Source of the DNA: Scytonema millei VB511283
GTDB taxonomy: Bacteria; Cyanobacteriota; Cyanobacteriia; Cyanobacteriales; Chroococcidiopsidaceae
Assembly: GCF_000817735.3 (NCBI RefSeq)
Contig: NZ_JTJC03000009.1
Coordinates: 1 to 64,000 of the forward strand
Length of the DNA stretch: 64,000 bases
Direction of reading: 5' to 3'
Shown: piece after piece, positions 10,401-21,225 of the stretch
Layout: each line of letters opens with the position of its first letter
How positions within the stretch are numbered: the first letter of the stretch is position 1
Position numbers and translations under genes: made by a program
Notes under the pieces: model-generated
Seen by the model: only the letters and a program-made list of their open reading frames with translations
Told to the model about the DNA's origin: nothing
The model's database searches: none

Positions 10401-10495
10401 AACACAAGTTCTGGGTTGCCGTCGGACGAATTGATAGCGCCTTTGGCGATCGCAATTTCGTCTGTTCCTGCCAACCGATGGAGGCGTATAGCTAG
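7475..10495 (+). CDS. gcvP: Glycine dehydrogenase (decarboxylating), P-protein
   Basis: 1006 aa, full-length single-chain P-protein. It decarboxylates glycine using pyridoxal phosphate and loads methylamine on H-protein. The PLP lysine is Lys745 in [20 protein letters not shown]. Other hallmarks: FRQRHIGP near the N-terminus, [26 protein letters not shown] and [12 protein letters not shown]. The first ~35 residues before FRQRHIGP are longer than in many homologs. Residues about 783-793 (9822-9852) are encoded by a CTCACTCCTCACTCC run identical in style to the intergenic repeats, placed in a surface loop before [12 protein letters not shown]; the frame is kept. Confidence 0.97.
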   Translation: MLQNINKSLLEKLFVVLDSPRIQRDRQQKQISSESISFRQRHIGPQPIEVEQMLEVLGLPTLDALIDRTVPQAIRQQRSLQLEGDRSEYAALAQLKAIASKNQVFRSLIGMGYYGCITPPVIQRNILENPGWYTAYTPYQPEIAQGRLEALLNFQTTIIDLTGLEIANASLLDEGTAAAEAMTMSYGLCKTKAKAFFVSQNCHPQTIQVVQTRARPLGINVIVGDHQTFKFDVPVFGVLLQYPASDGTIYDYRAFVEQAHAAGALVTVAADPLSLTLLTPPGEWGADIAVGSTQRFGVPMGYGGPHAAYFATKEEFKRQVPGRIVGVSKDVYGKTALRLALQTREQHIRRDKATSNICTAQVLLAVMASMYAVYHGSEGLKQIATRIHKFTAILAAGLQQLGYTISSESFFDTLRINLVNRNLDDILQACQAKKINIRIFDEKSVGISLDETIAEADLTDLFEIFAGSKNLPFTIEELGAGLSDKSVVSQASRQNPPLQVPTQLTRTSEFLTHPVFNRYHSETELLRYIYRLQAKDLSLTTSMIPLGSCTMKLNATAEMMPVTWQEFGNLHPFAPLSQTRGYQILFQQLEAWLAEITGFAAVSLQPNAGSQGEYAGLLTIRQYHESRGEGHRNICLIPQSAHGTNPASAVMAGMKVVAIACDEQGNVDVEDLQAKAEKHKDELAALMVTYPSTHGVFEAQIKDICAIVHAYGGQVYMDGANLNAQVGLCRPGDIGADVCHLNLHKTFCIPHGGGGPGMGPIGVAIHLAPFLPDTSIAQISSDTHPSLLTPHPSNIGAISAAPWGSASILTISWMYIAMMGGEGLTEATKVAILNANYIARRLEPHYPVLYKGKAGFVAHECILDLRSLKKTAGIEVEDIAKRLMDYGFHAPTISWPVAGTMMVEPTESESKEELDRFCDAMIAIRQEIAEIEAGKVSREDNLLKNAPHTAESLLASDWQHPYTREQAAYPAPWTREHKFWVAVGRIDSAFGDRNFVCSCQPMEAYS
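9822..9852 (+). repeat. STRR-like block inside gcvP
   Basis: A run of TCCCTCACTCCTCACTCC type inside the coding frame, giving the peptide [11 protein letters not shown]. The same motif is intergenic at 43726-43756 and 45052-45080. Confidence 0.75.
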
Positions 10496-10519
10496 GGGTT
10501 GCTTATAGACTTTGCTGAC

Positions 10520-10546
10520 TAGGGGCGCACAGTTATGCGCCCCTAA
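10520..10546. repeat. Dispersed GC-rich palindrome after gcvP
   Basis: Arms AGGGGCGCA / TGCGCCCCT around a short centre. It could form a hairpin just after the gcvP stop, but no T-run follows, so it is called a repeat and not a terminator. Confidence 0.75.
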
Positions 10547-10573
10547 CCATCACTAATTCTGAGTTATCTCGCT

Positions 10574-11221
10574 ATGCCTTCTACGATCGACTCATCCCCA
10601 GGCTTGCATACTTCTAAACTACTACGGCAGTTTCTAGAACGGCACGCCGAACAAGAGTATGTCAGTTTGGGAGAATTGGTGACAGAATTGGGCGATCGCG
10701 CTTACGGTCCTTTGCTGGTTATCTGCGCTTTACCAGAAGCATTACCTCTTCCCGTGGCGGGTGTGTCGGCGATTATCGCCATCCCCTTAATGCTGGTTTC
10801 GGCGCAATTAAGTTTGGGTTTTTCTCGTCCCCATCTACCAAAATGGCTGGCTAAACGGCGTTGGAAGCAAAAAAACTTAGCCAAGGTAGTAGAAAAAGGG
10901 CTGCATTACCTCGCAAAAGCTGAAAAAATCGTCCGTCCCCGTTGGGGTTTTATCACTTCGCGATTGGCACAAAGGTTGTTAGGATTATTTATTTTATTGA
11001 TGGCGATAATTATTGCCTTGCCCATTCCGCTAGGAAATATGCTACCCGCGATCGCGATCGTTGTTATTAGTCTAGGTATGAGTGAAGGTGATGGCTTACT
11101 CGTCATTGTGGGAGTTGTAGCAGCTAGCGTTATTCTTGCAGTTATGGTCAGCGCGATCGGTTTTATTGCTAATAGTTTGAGAAGTTCTTTTCAACAACTC
11201 CGACAACAACTTAATTTTTAG
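10574..11221 (+). CDS. ExoD-family (exopolysaccharide synthesis) membrane protein
   Basis: 215 aa. It resembles the ExoD family, first described in rhizobial exopolysaccharide synthesis; the biochemical role is unknown. The LGELVTELGDRAYGPLLVICALPEALPLP segment (residues about 32-60) is the most typical stretch. Three to four hydrophobic segments are visible, about residues 48-80, 135-155, 155-175 and 178-200. It begins 78 bases after gcvP, with a repeat palindrome between, and is probably a separate unit. Confidence 0.8.
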   Translation: MPSTIDSSPGLHTSKLLRQFLERHAEQEYVSLGELVTELGDRAYGPLLVICALPEALPLPVAGVSAIIAIPLMLVSAQLSLGFSRPHLPKWLAKRRWKQKNLAKVVEKGLHYLAKAEKIVRPRWGFITSRLAQRLLGLFILLMAIIIALPIPLGNMLPAIAIVVISLGMSEGDGLLVIVGVVAASVILAVMVSAIGFIANSLRSSFQQLRQQLNF

Positions 11222-11270
11222 TCATCCTAAAAGTATTTCTAATAGCAAACATAGAATTGAATACTCTTTG

Positions 11271-12479
11271 TTATCTTACGGCTTGTAAGACTAAACCAAT
11301 AATTCCCCCAGCTAAAACCAGCCAAGCAGAATTAATCTTGAAGCGGAAAACAGCGATCGCGCTGGCAATTGCTAAAACTACAGTCACGATATCTATCAAT
11401 GCCGTGCGTCCCAAAGTATACGAGACAACAGCCATTAATCCCAAAGAAGCAGCATTTACCCCATCTAAAAAACCACCAACTAAAGTAGATTGACGTAGTT
11501 TTGGAACCCAGGGATTGATAATACCAACTAGTACAAACGCAGGTAGGAAAATTCCGATTGTAGCTGCGATCGCCCCTGCATGACCAGCTAAAAGATAGCC
11601 GATGAAAGTAGCAGTGGTAAATACGGGACCAGGGGTAAATTGACCGATCGCGACTGCATCTAAAAGTTGTTGAGAGGTTAGCCACTGATTGCGTTCTACC
11701 AAATCTCGTTGCAAAAAGGCAAGTAAAACATAACCACTGCCGTACAGCACCGAACCAATTTTGAGAAAAAACAGAAACACATTCACCCAGCCTACAGGTG
11801 GAGTAGGGGTTGTACTACCTGCTTGTGCTAGCGGAAAAGATAGCGGCAACAGCCAAGCTGCCGCATTACCCCGACTGCGCCCCAGACTTTTTACCAACGT
11901 CACACTCAGTCCCGCCAGTAACAACAATACGATTTCATCCCAGCCAAAAAAAAAGGCAACTATGACCGCTACTGCTGCTATCCCCGTTGTTACATCCTTA
12001 ATCGCTTTTTGACCTAACTTCCACAATGCTTGTAAGACGATCGCGATGATAACGGGTTTAATACCGTAGAGCAATCCTTCAGCTTGGGGTAAAGTTTGGT
12101 ATTGCTTGTAGGCGATCGCCAATACCCAGACGATCGACATGGCAGGTAAAATAAAGCAGGTTCCCGCGATAATCAAACCGCGCCATCCTGCCCGTTCGTA
12201 GCCGATGTGAATAGCTAGTTCTGTAGAATTGGGTCCGGGGATTAAGTTAGTTACGCCCAGCAAATCGAGTAGTTTCTCGCGACTCATCCACTGTCTGCGC
12301 TTTGCCACCTCATCATCCATCATGGCGATATGCGCGGCAGGACCACCAAAGGCGATCGTACCTAACTTCAGAAATACGAGTGCTAATTCTTGCAGTCTTT
12401 GCTTTTTTTGCTGCGAATTGAGGGCAGCATAGGGAATTTGATGTTCTGATGATTGGATCTCTTCAGTTTCCTGAGACAT
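11271..12479 (-). CDS. chrA: Chromate transporter, long-chain ChrA family
   Basis: 402 aa polytopic membrane protein with two homologous CHR halves. The first has FLKLGTIAFGGPAAHIAMM and NLIPGPNSTELAIHIGY (residues about 36-95). The second has FLKIGSVLYGSGYVLLAF and AIGQFTPGPVFTTATFIGY (residues about 235-295). ChrA proteins export chromate and some relatives may handle sulfate; the direction is inferred from the family. Roughly ten membrane segments. Convergent with the ExoD-like gene (49-base gap). The 133 bases ahead of its start are tandem repeats, so the promoter must lie in or upstream of repeat DNA. Confidence 0.92.
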   Translation of the reverse strand: MSQETEEIQSSEHQIPYAALNSQQKKQRLQELALVFLKLGTIAFGGPAAHIAMMDDEVAKRRQWMSREKLLDLLGVTNLIPGPNSTELAIHIGYERAGWRGLIIAGTCFILPAMSIVWVLAIAYKQYQTLPQAEGLLYGIKPVIIAIVLQALWKLGQKAIKDVTTGIAAVAVIVAFFFGWDEIVLLLLAGLSVTLVKSLGRSRGNAAAWLLPLSFPLAQAGSTTPTPPVGWVNVFLFFLKIGSVLYGSGYVLLAFLQRDLVERNQWLTSQQLLDAVAIGQFTPGPVFTTATFIGYLLAGHAGAIAATIGIFLPAFVLVGIINPWVPKLRQSTLVGGFLDGVNAASLGLMAVVSYTLGRTALIDIVTVVLAIASAIAVFRFKINSAWLVLAGGIIGLVLQAVR

Positions 12480-12612
12480 TGATTGACAGTTGACGGTTGA
12501 CGGTTGACGGTTGACAGTTGACAGTTGACGGTTGACAGTTGACGGTTGATGGTTGACTGATAACTGATAACCGATCGCTGATAACTGATAACTGATAACT
12601 GATAACTGATAA
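12480..12612. repeat. Tandem repeats GACGGTT and AACTGAT
   Basis: Two STRR blocks fill the spacer: about eight imperfect copies of GGTTGAC/AGTTGAC (about 12485-12560), then about six copies of AACTGAT (about 12560-12612). Confidence 0.85.
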
Positions 12613-13229
12613 CTACAGTTTCGCCAACGCTTTACGGGCGATCCGAGTTACGTACAGAGTTACCGTTACCGTAGCCATAAAACCAACTATGCGAATTATC
12701 CATACGACAGTTGAATTGGTGGGGCGATCGCTACTGCTGAGTGTGGCAAGGCTACCCGCTAGAGAACCAAGATATACATACATGATTGTTCCAGGCAACA
12801 TTCCTACCGAGCCAAGGAAATAATCTTTGAGTGAAACTTGAGTGATGCTAAAAGCGTAGTTTAACAGGCTAAAGGGAAATATAGGTGAAAGTCTGGTTAA
12901 CAAAACAATTTTGAATCCCTCTTTTCCGACTGCCTCGTCAATGGCTTGAAATTTTTGATTTCCAGCAATTTTTTTGGCTACCCAACCCCGTGCTAAATAG
13001 CGCCCAACTAAAAAAGCTGCGGTGGCTCCCAAGGTTGCACCGATAAATACGTAAATTGAACCGAAAATTGCTCCGTAAACAACTCCTGCGCCCAAGGTAA
13101 GAATTGTGCCGGGAATGAAAGCAACTGTGGCAATGACATACACTAAGATAAACGCGATCGCGCCTATAGTTCCGAGGTTTTCTATTCCCTGTAAAGTTTG
13201 CCGTAACAGTTCTGGTAAATTAAACCCCA

Positions 13230-13233
<4 letters not shown>
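12613..13233 (-). CDS. TVP38/TMEM64 (VTT domain) membrane protein
   Basis: 206 aa. The VTT-domain pattern is clear: FIPGTILTLGAGVVYGAIFGSIYVFIGATLG (residues about 40-72), ARGWVAKKIAGNQKFQAIDEAV, LTRLSPIFPFSLLNYAFSIT and MLPGTIMYVYLGSLAG. Relatives are inner-membrane proteins of the DedA/VTT superfamily, some linked to lipid scrambling or undecaprenyl phosphate recycling; the function here is not known. Its start overlaps the stop of the upstream lysC by four bases (ATGA), so the two are very likely co-transcribed and translationally coupled. Confidence 0.88.
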
Positions 13234-15101
<1,868 letters not shown>

Positions 15102-15242
15102 AACTTTGAAAAGGGAGCAGAGATAAGGGAGCAGGGAGCAGAGGGGACAAGGGAGCAATTCTAGCTACTAGTCACCAGCCACTAGTCACTATTAAGATTA
15201 GCGCATAAGACTAGCACGAATTAAGGAGCGATCGCCTCGTTG

Positions 15243-16448
15243 CTACAATTGCTCGATTGATTGCATAAATACGGGGCAAACATCGCCGATTCCTTTGATT
15301 AACGGTAGGGTGACTGTAAAAGTCGTACCCATTCCCACCGTGCTTTCCAAGGTAATTTCACCGCTATGTGCTGCAACACATTTTTGCACAATTGCCAATC
15401 CTAAACCAGTCCCAGGAATCTTCTCGGCATTATTAGCGCGAAAAAACGGCTGAAATAGCTGTGCTTGGTCTGCTGGGGGAATACCGATCCCTTGGTCTTG
15501 AAATCGAAAGGTCACAGTTTTTTCTTCAACGATCAGTTCAAACTGTATCTGACCGCCAGCAGGAGAATATTTAATTGCGTTGTTGAGTAAATTACTTAAA
15601 ATGTGTTTTAATAAGCTCTCATCCCAGACCGAACCATGCAAGCGATCGCCATGCTGGCAATGAAAAGTTAATATCAAGTCTTTGGCATTGGTACTTAATT
15701 TTGCTTCCTCTACTATGAAGTGGCAAAACTGCTCTAATTCGAGCGAGATGAGTTTGCATTTAAGTTTGCCTGCTTCAGCTTGGCTCAAAAGCAGAAATTC
15801 ATCTAATAGCCTAGCCATATCGCTAATGGCAGAACGAATCAATTGAAAGTGAGCGAACTTTTTTTCTTGGCTTAATTTTTGGTCGTTATTTTGTAGCAAT
15901 CCAGTTGCTAGTAGAATAGTCGTTAGGGGACTGCGAAAATCGTGCGAAAGTATGGAAGCAAAATCAGATTTAAACTGATTCATTTCTTTTGCTTTGATGA
16001 GTTCGGCAGTGCGTTCCTGCACGCTCACTTCTAAAGCTTGATTGACTGTTTTTAACGCTTCAGCTACCTGCTTGCGTTCGATCGCATAGCATAAAGAACG
16101 TATCAGCACGCCTGAATTTACCTGTCGCTTAACGAGATAATCCTGCGCTCCCTGACGGACTGCTTCTAGAGCCAGATCGTCATCATTCGTATTTGTCAGC
16201 ACGACGATGGGAAGGCTGGGAACGGCTTTGAGTAATGGTATGAGCGATCCTAACCCGGCGCTATCCGGTAGAGTTAAGTCTAACAACACAACATCAAAGC
16301 AATCCTCGTGCAAGCGATCGAGCGCTTCCTGCAATCGCTGGACGTGTACTAGTTCAAACTGCTTGACTGGAGACTCCTTCAGCAGCTCTCGCATGAGTCT
16401 GGCTTCTGCTAAGTTGTCTTCAATCAACAGAACTTTTACCGGAGTCAT
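15243..16448 (-). CDS. Hybrid sensor kinase: REC-coiled coil-HisKA-HATPase (module A)
   Basis: 401 aa. Receiver domain at the N-terminus (VLLIEDNLAEARLMRELL, phospho-Asp in VVLLDLTLPDSAG, Lys in DYLVKRQ), then a coiled-coil linker, HisKA with SHDFRSPLTTILLATGLLQ, and a HATPase with NLLNNAIKYSPAGG, DQGIGIPPADQ and GTGLGLAIVQKC. The start at 16448 (MTPVKVLLIED) is chosen because the upstream in-frame ATG reads through the AAAAGTC repeat. No membrane segment, so it is cytoplasmic. Third gene of a phytochrome/Rcp1/kinase set; its paralog is at 29592-30773. The receiver may take phosphate from the phytochrome or the small regulator (inference). Confidence 0.9.
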   Translation of the reverse strand: MTPVKVLLIEDNLAEARLMRELLKESPVKQFELVHVQRLQEALDRLHEDCFDVVLLDLTLPDSAGLGSLIPLLKAVPSLPIVVLTNTNDDDLALEAVRQGAQDYLVKRQVNSGVLIRSLCYAIERKQVAEALKTVNQALEVSVQERTAELIKAKEMNQFKSDFASILSHDFRSPLTTILLATGLLQNNDQKLSQEKKFAHFQLIRSAISDMARLLDEFLLLSQAEAGKLKCKLISLELEQFCHFIVEEAKLSTNAKDLILTFHCQHGDRLHGSVWDESLLKHILSNLLNNAIKYSPAGGQIQFELIVEEKTVTFRFQDQGIGIPPADQAQLFQPFFRANNAEKIPGTGLGLAIVQKCVAAHSGEITLESTVGMGTTFTVTLPLIKGIGDVCPVFMQSIEQL

Positions 16449-16452
16449 TAGG

Positions 16453-16549
16453 AAGTCAAAAGTCAAAAGTCAAAAGTCAAAAGTCAAAAGTCAAAAGTCA
16501 AAAGTCAAAAGTCAAAAGTCAAAAGTCAAAAGTCAAAAGTCAAAAGTCA
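16453..16549. repeat. Uninterrupted (AAAAGTC)n, about 14 copies
   Basis: Ninety-seven bases of a perfect heptamer array sit directly upstream of the hybrid kinase start and downstream of the interrupted regulator gene. It is the longest perfect STRR in the window. Confidence 0.95.
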
Positions 16550-16796
16550 TACCCATAATGATCGGGATACGCGCAATTAGCTTATAGGCAAAGTTACGGT
16601 AGAAAGCCAAAACTCTTCAATTCCTTTGACAATTTGAAACAATTGGCTGAGGTTGCGGGACTTGGTGATGTAGCAGTTGACGTGTAAATCGTAGCTGTGA
16701 CAAATATCTTCCTCGTTTTTGGAGGTCGTCAAGATCACGACAGGGATACGTCGCAGTTGGGGATCGGCTTTGATTTCTGCCAAGACTTCCCGACCG

Positions 16797-16804
16797 TCTT
16801 TTTT
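16797..16804. repeat. 8-bp target site duplication, left copy
   Basis: TCTTTTTT at the left edge of the insertion, repeated at 17717-17724. The uninterrupted paralog has a single copy of the corresponding site. Confidence 0.85.
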
Positions 16805-17716
16805 GGTCGTGCATCAGGAAAGTGTGGAATTGATATTATGGTGAAAAAAATCACTCCTGTTCTAAGAAGCAATGCCTTGTCCCCTATGCAGTCACGATAA
16901 GACTTATAAACACGGGAAAACGAGTAAGGGAAGCCAACGCTACCGTTGTCCCAACTGCAAGCAAACATTCACCGATACTTTTGACACAATTTACTATCGG
17001 CGGCAAGTAAGTCAGGAGGAAGTACGGATTGTCTTGCAGTCGCATTGCGAAGGAACTAGTTTACGTGGTATTAGTCGAATTAGTGGACTGTCCTACAACA
17101 CTGGAGTCAGCTTGATTCGAGCTGCCAGTCAAAAAGCACAACTAGTTCACAATGGCGAAGTCTCTTCTGTTGATACGGATGCCATCGCTGCCGACGAAAT
17201 GTGGTCATTTGTCCAAAAAAACAAAAGCACTGCCTACCCGAAGAACTGGAAGCCGGAGACTGTTGGATAGCTTTGAGTTTAGCCCAGTTAAATGGCTTAA
17301 TTTTATCTGGTCGAGTAGGCAAACGTACTGACAAGTTGGCAATTGAGTTGGTGACTAGTACCCAAGGTAAGACTGATTGTCAGGAATGGCATACCGATGG
17401 CTGGTCAGGGTATGAGCGAGTGTTGTGCACAGACGATGAAGTAGAGCACTACATTAGTAAAATTTTGACACAACGATTAGAGCGTACTAATGGTTCCCTT
17501 CGGCAACAGACAGGGCGTTGGCATCGACGACAAAACAAATTTGGCAAGGTTTGGGAGCAGACAAAAGTCACATTGCGTTTGGTCATCAGCTACTTTAATT
17601 GGATTTGGGTGCATTCTCGTTTAGGAACCACAGCCGCTCAACGAGCAGACTTAACCTCACAACCTTGGACTTGGCAAGATATTGCAACTTATTCCACGCT
17701 TTGCTGAGGCACCATC
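16805..17716 (+). mobile_element. IS1-family insertion sequence, 912 bp
   Basis: Bounded by 8-bp direct repeats TCTTTTTT. The inverted ends share the pattern G-T-GTGC-TCAG: inward sequences GGTCGTGCATCAGG (left) and GATGGTGCCTCAGC (right), with similarity continuing inward as AAAG-GTGGAAT. It encodes an IS1-type transposase expressed by -1 frameshifting. Both frames look undamaged and the ends match well, so the copy is likely recent and possibly active. It is longer than the 768-bp E. coli IS1, as other cyanobacterial members can be. Confidence 0.92.
16872..17707 (+). CDS. IS1-family transposase (InsA, with -1 frameshift to InsAB)
   Basis: The first frame (16872-17270, 132 aa) starts with a zinc-finger-like CPLCSHDKTYKHGK...YRCPNC and a helix-turn-helix (GTSLRGISRISGLS), as in InsA. 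At 17216-17222 the heptamer A_AAA_AAC sits in the phase needed for -1 slippage. The -1 frame then continues as QKHCLPEELEAGDCWIALSL to the stop at 17707, giving a fusion of about 278 aa. The catalytic region shows DEMWSF before the slip, HTDGWSGY, and the ERTNGSLRQQTGRWHRRQNKF segment after it, consistent with the IS1 DDE domain. Without slippage the first frame ends at 17270. Confidence 0.92.
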
Positions 17717-17724
17717 TCTTTTTT
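17717..17724. repeat. 8-bp target site duplication, right copy
   Basis: TCTTTTTT, identical to 16797-16804. Confidence 0.85.
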
Positions 17725-17890
17725 AGGTAAGTTGAGATCGAGCAGAATTAAATCTGGGTGGGGTGCGTCGGTATATTCCCCTTCTTGACGCAAAAAAGCG
17801 ATCGCATCCATCCCGTTTCGTACAGATAGGACTTGGTTGGGGATAGAACTGCGCTTGAGTGCTTCTTCCACCAAGCGGACATCAGCCTTA

Positions 17891-20197
17891 TTATCTTCCA
17901 CTAGGAAAATGGTTTTGGGTTTTTCTGCCGTGCCTGTATTCATATTTCTTACCTCCGGCGGGAATTGTAAAGTAGAATGTTGCACCTTGACCTAATTCTG
18001 AAGCCACCCAGATATCTCCTCGATGGCATTCAACAACTTTTTTGCAAATTGCCAAACCCATTCCCGTACCAGAATATTCATCTCTGGTATGCAAGCGTTG
18101 GAAAATGACAAAAATGCGATCGCTAAACTGGGGATCGATACCGATCCCGTTATCTTTGACTGAAAATAACCAGGCATCTTCTAAGGGTGAGACACCAATG
18201 TGAATCACAGGTGGCTTGTCTCTACGAAACTTGATCGCGTTTCCAATCAGATTTTGAAATAGCTGAAGCATTTGGGTGCTATCTGCTAATACTGTTGGTA
18301 GCGGATCGTAAGAAATCGTAGCACCTGTTTCCGAAATCTTGCCTTGCAAGCCACTGAGAGCGCGTTTTAAGGCTACCTCCAAATCTACGGGTTGAAATTC
18401 GACATTCTGTCGATCTACCTTGGAATAAGCTAGTACGTCATCTATGAGCGTCTGCATGAGGCTGACTCCCGATACTGCATAGCTAATAAATTCTCTAGCA
18501 TCTTCGTCTAGCTGTTCTTGATAGCGCATTTCTAACAACTGGACGTAATTTGCAACTTGATTTAATGGTTCTTGCAAGTCGTGGGAAGCGACGTAAGCAA
18601 ATTTTTTCAGTTCGGCATTAGAACGTTCTAAATCGTAGGCGATTTGTGATAGTTCTTCTGCTTGTCTTAAAACTACCTCAATTGTGGCTTTACGCAGATC
18701 GATCGCAGCTTTGATTTCTACTTTTTTCCACGGCAAAGATTTACCCTGTACAGTTTCTTTCCATAATTGAAATGATTTGCGTGGAGACAAATACACGCTA
18801 TCATTTTCCTGACCGAATTCATACGCTTCATGCGGATTTCCACCCCAATTCACTGTTTGAATGACTTCAGGACGAAACCATATAATATAGCTTTTATCGG
18901 CAATAGGAATCGCTAACAAGCCGCTAGCAACATGCTTATAAATTTCTGCTTCTGGAAATACCAGTGGTAGGGTATCCGTGTAGAAAACTTCCTCATCTCG
19001 AAATTGATGTTTTAACCACTGTACGATGACATTTAAGTGTTCTTGCTTGGGAACTTGTCCGATTGCCGTCCATTCGCTATTAAAATAGATGGCTGCTCCT
19101 TGAGCATCAACTAATTCTAATAAGTTCGGTTCTTGTTTAACTAAACCATCAATCCAATTTTCGGCTTGGGACATATATTCGACGAGTTGCGATCGCACGT
19201 GTGTGATGTGCAGGTTGTAGTCGTAATCGTCTGTTTCTTCTATTGCCGAAATTTCCGCAAAAATCATTCGTCCGAGAAACTCGCAAGCTTTACGTAGCTC
19301 GTAAGATACATATTTTGGCGATCGATGGTGACAAGCAATTAATCCCCAAAGTTTGTCTTCTTTAATTAAAGAAATTGTCAGCGAAGCACCTACTTCCATA
19401 TTATGTAAGTACTTAAGATGACAAGCAGATGCACTTCTTAAGGTTGAATGAGTCAAATCTAGCGGACGTAAATTTGTCGGGTTAATTAAAGGAAAAAGTT
19501 CTACTGGTTTAGCATGAGCGTTGGGGATTATTCTAATCCAATTAGAACAAAATAGTTTTCTCGCTGGTTTAGGAATGTCCGATTCGGGAAAGTGCAACCC
19601 TAAATAAGCTTCCATATCATCTAATTTTTCTTCGGCAATGACAACACCATGTCCGTCATTGTCAAATTTATAGAGCATCACGCGGTCAAATCCCGTGACT
19701 TTATGTACTTCTTGAACGATAACTTGACCGAAATCTTGTAATTTCGTTGTTGTTGCTAATCGATTAATTGAGGCTCTAGCTAGATGATAAAAACTTAAAA
19801 ATGGAATGTTTTCTTGAGTTAGAGCTGGCTCTAATTCTAAAATTAGTAATTTATCTCGATTGCGATGAAATATGCCGTCAAATACTACGTAATCGTCTCC
19901 TTTGACTCTCAACCAAATTTTTATAGGGTTGAGCAGATCGAAATTTTCTTCTGCTAGCCCTAGTTTGATTCTTTCTATTTGGTAAGGATCGAGAAGATCT
20001 GCCAAAGTCTGCAAAACCAATTCTTCAGGCGGAATCCCAAAAATAGAAAATGTATTAGTACTGACTTGTAAAATTTTGAGGTCTGGCTCTTCTAAAACTA
20101 CAATGACTCCATGTGGTTGAATTTGGTTAATTAATTGAACTGGTTCTTCATCCCAAAGGGAAAATTCAACATCTGTTAATTGTAAGTTTTCTGACAC
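17891..20197 (-). CDS. Cph1-like phytochrome histidine kinase (module A)
   Basis: 768 aa: PAS (NQIQPHGVIVVLEEPDL, residues about 15-110), GAF (about 140-310), PHY (about 330-500), HisKA (FAYVASHDLQEPLNQVANYV) and HATPase (NLIGNAIKFR, DNGIGIDPQFSDRIF, GTGMGLAICKK). The chromophore cysteine is Cys259 in RSASACHLKYLHNM, the same number as in Synechocystis Cph1, and the FPESDIPKPAR loop keeps the DIP motif. The N-terminal cysteine of biliverdin-binding phytochromes is absent (Trp at that place). It therefore should bind phycocyanobilin and act as a red/far-red sensor. Its 3' end overlaps the regulator gene by 53 bases. Its natural partner is now split by an IS element. Confidence 0.94.
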   Translation of the reverse strand: MSENLQLTDVEFSLWDEEPVQLINQIQPHGVIVVLEEPDLKILQVSTNTFSIFGIPPEELVLQTLADLLDPYQIERIKLGLAEENFDLLNPIKIWLRVKGDDYVVFDGIFHRNRDKLLILELEPALTQENIPFLSFYHLARASINRLATTTKLQDFGQVIVQEVHKVTGFDRVMLYKFDNDGHGVVIAEEKLDDMEAYLGLHFPESDIPKPARKLFCSNWIRIIPNAHAKPVELFPLINPTNLRPLDLTHSTLRSASACHLKYLHNMEVGASLTISLIKEDKLWGLIACHHRSPKYVSYELRKACEFLGRMIFAEISAIEETDDYDYNLHITHVRSQLVEYMSQAENWIDGLVKQEPNLLELVDAQGAAIYFNSEWTAIGQVPKQEHLNVIVQWLKHQFRDEEVFYTDTLPLVFPEAEIYKHVASGLLAIPIADKSYIIWFRPEVIQTVNWGGNPHEAYEFGQENDSVYLSPRKSFQLWKETVQGKSLPWKKVEIKAAIDLRKATIEVVLRQAEELSQIAYDLERSNAELKKFAYVASHDLQEPLNQVANYVQLLEMRYQEQLDEDAREFISYAVSGVSLMQTLIDDVLAYSKVDRQNVEFQPVDLEVALKRALSGLQGKISETGATISYDPLPTVLADSTQMLQLFQNLIGNAIKFRRDKPPVIHIGVSPLEDAWLFSVKDNGIGIDPQFSDRIFVIFQRLHTRDEYSGTGMGLAICKKVVECHRGDIWVASELGQGATFYFTIPAGGKKYEYRHGRKTQNHFPSGR

Positions 20198-21225
20198 AAA
20201 GAGCCTCCCCTGAAAGTCAAAAGTTAAAAGCTAAAAGTCAAAATACTGAATATATTGCGCAATTTTTTGTTAAGTCTAAGTACAACACTTGCATTGAAAT
20301 ATAGTTTTTATAGTAGTTTAAACCATATCACTACTAGCTCTATCCGTAATATTTATTAGTCAGTCTATATAAGTAAATTCATGGAAAACTGTTGCTTTTC
20401 TCTAGTTCCTCAAATGTTACTTGCGCCAACAGCTTAACATAGCGTTTTTGATTATTAAGGCAAATGTTAAGAAAAAGTAGTAGTTTTTGAATTTAGCGGC
20501 TATTTATGATGGAAAATAGCTGCATTTTTGCAATACAAAAGCTAGCTGAGTAATTGGTAAATGGTAATTGGTAATGAGTTTACAGATTGAAAAGCGCGAT
20601 TATTATTAGTTGCTAACCCTTCGTTGCAAATCATTTAGAAAATATTAAAAATCAAAGATTTAGAAATAGTTCGTGCTATCTACTAGCAAGCTAAAAATCA
20701 AGTCAGCTTAACTAATCCATCGTCACTCTGAGCGATCGCAATTTTATATAGGAATCCGGTTTGACGAGCGCAAAAAATCTTAGTATGAGTAGGGTGTGTT
20801 ACGCGCCTTGCGTCACGCACCAAAAACTGAGAGTGATGCGTTAGCACGATCGCATGACGCATCCTACGTAGGATATTTCAAAAATTCAATCTGAGTCCTA
20901 TAGTAGGATGGGCAATGCCCACCTATACTCAATTGACTTTTATCTACAAAAAATTAGTTAAGCTAACACGCAAATTATTGAAAATAGCTGGAATATCGCC
21001 AGTCTAGTTAATAAGAGTAAATACTTAGCATCATCGAAAAAGCGATCGCCCCCTCACAAGCCATTTCATCCTACTGTTGCTCAAAGTAATAGAATGAAGA
21101 TCTAGAATTGCAGTTGCAATGTAGTTGCATTGAGTACAGATTCCGTAACAATTTCTACAGAATTGGTGACAGAAAAATCTGTATTCATGAAGAGTTTGTC
21201 ATATCGACCCAGTTGAAAGCTTTTT
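20198..21225. other. One-kilobase intergenic region with palindromic repeats
   Basis: Divergent spacer between the phytochrome (minus) and agrE (plus). No coding frame recognised. A palindromic repeat of the GTAGGGTGTGTTACGCGCC...GATGCGTTAGC...GACGCATCCTAC type lies at about 20788-20870, and a short one (GTAGGATGGGC / GCCCACCTAT) at about 20902-20925. The rest is AT-rich and probably holds both promoters. Confidence 0.6.

Larger units (their letters stand above)
16577..17943 (-). pseudogene. Rcp1-like response regulator split by an IS1-family element
   Basis: The N-terminal part (17943 down to 17717) reads MNTGTAEKPKTIFLVEDNKADVRL and on to LILLDLNLPKK. The C-terminal part (16796 down to 16577) resumes at DGREVLAEIKADPQLRRIPVV and ends at a stop. 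Removing the 912-bp insertion and one copy of the 8-bp target duplication gives a 148-codon frame without any other lesion, colinear with the intact 149-aa paralog at 30972-31421. It was a single-domain receiver of the Rcp1 type (phospho-Asp in LILLDLNLP), partner of the adjacent phytochrome kinase. The first 53 bases overlap the 3' end of that kinase gene. As it stands the reading frame stops nine residues into the insertion. Confidence 0.93.

Noticed and set aside
15102-15158. Longer N-terminus for aspartate kinase
   Set aside because: The 19 extra codons come from CTCCCTGCTCCC repeats and precede the conserved MTLIVQKYGGTSVGS start.
16453-16549. CRISPR-like array
   Set aside because: The repeat unit is 7 bp with no spacers; it is a simple tandem repeat. 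The same holds for every other repeat block in the window.
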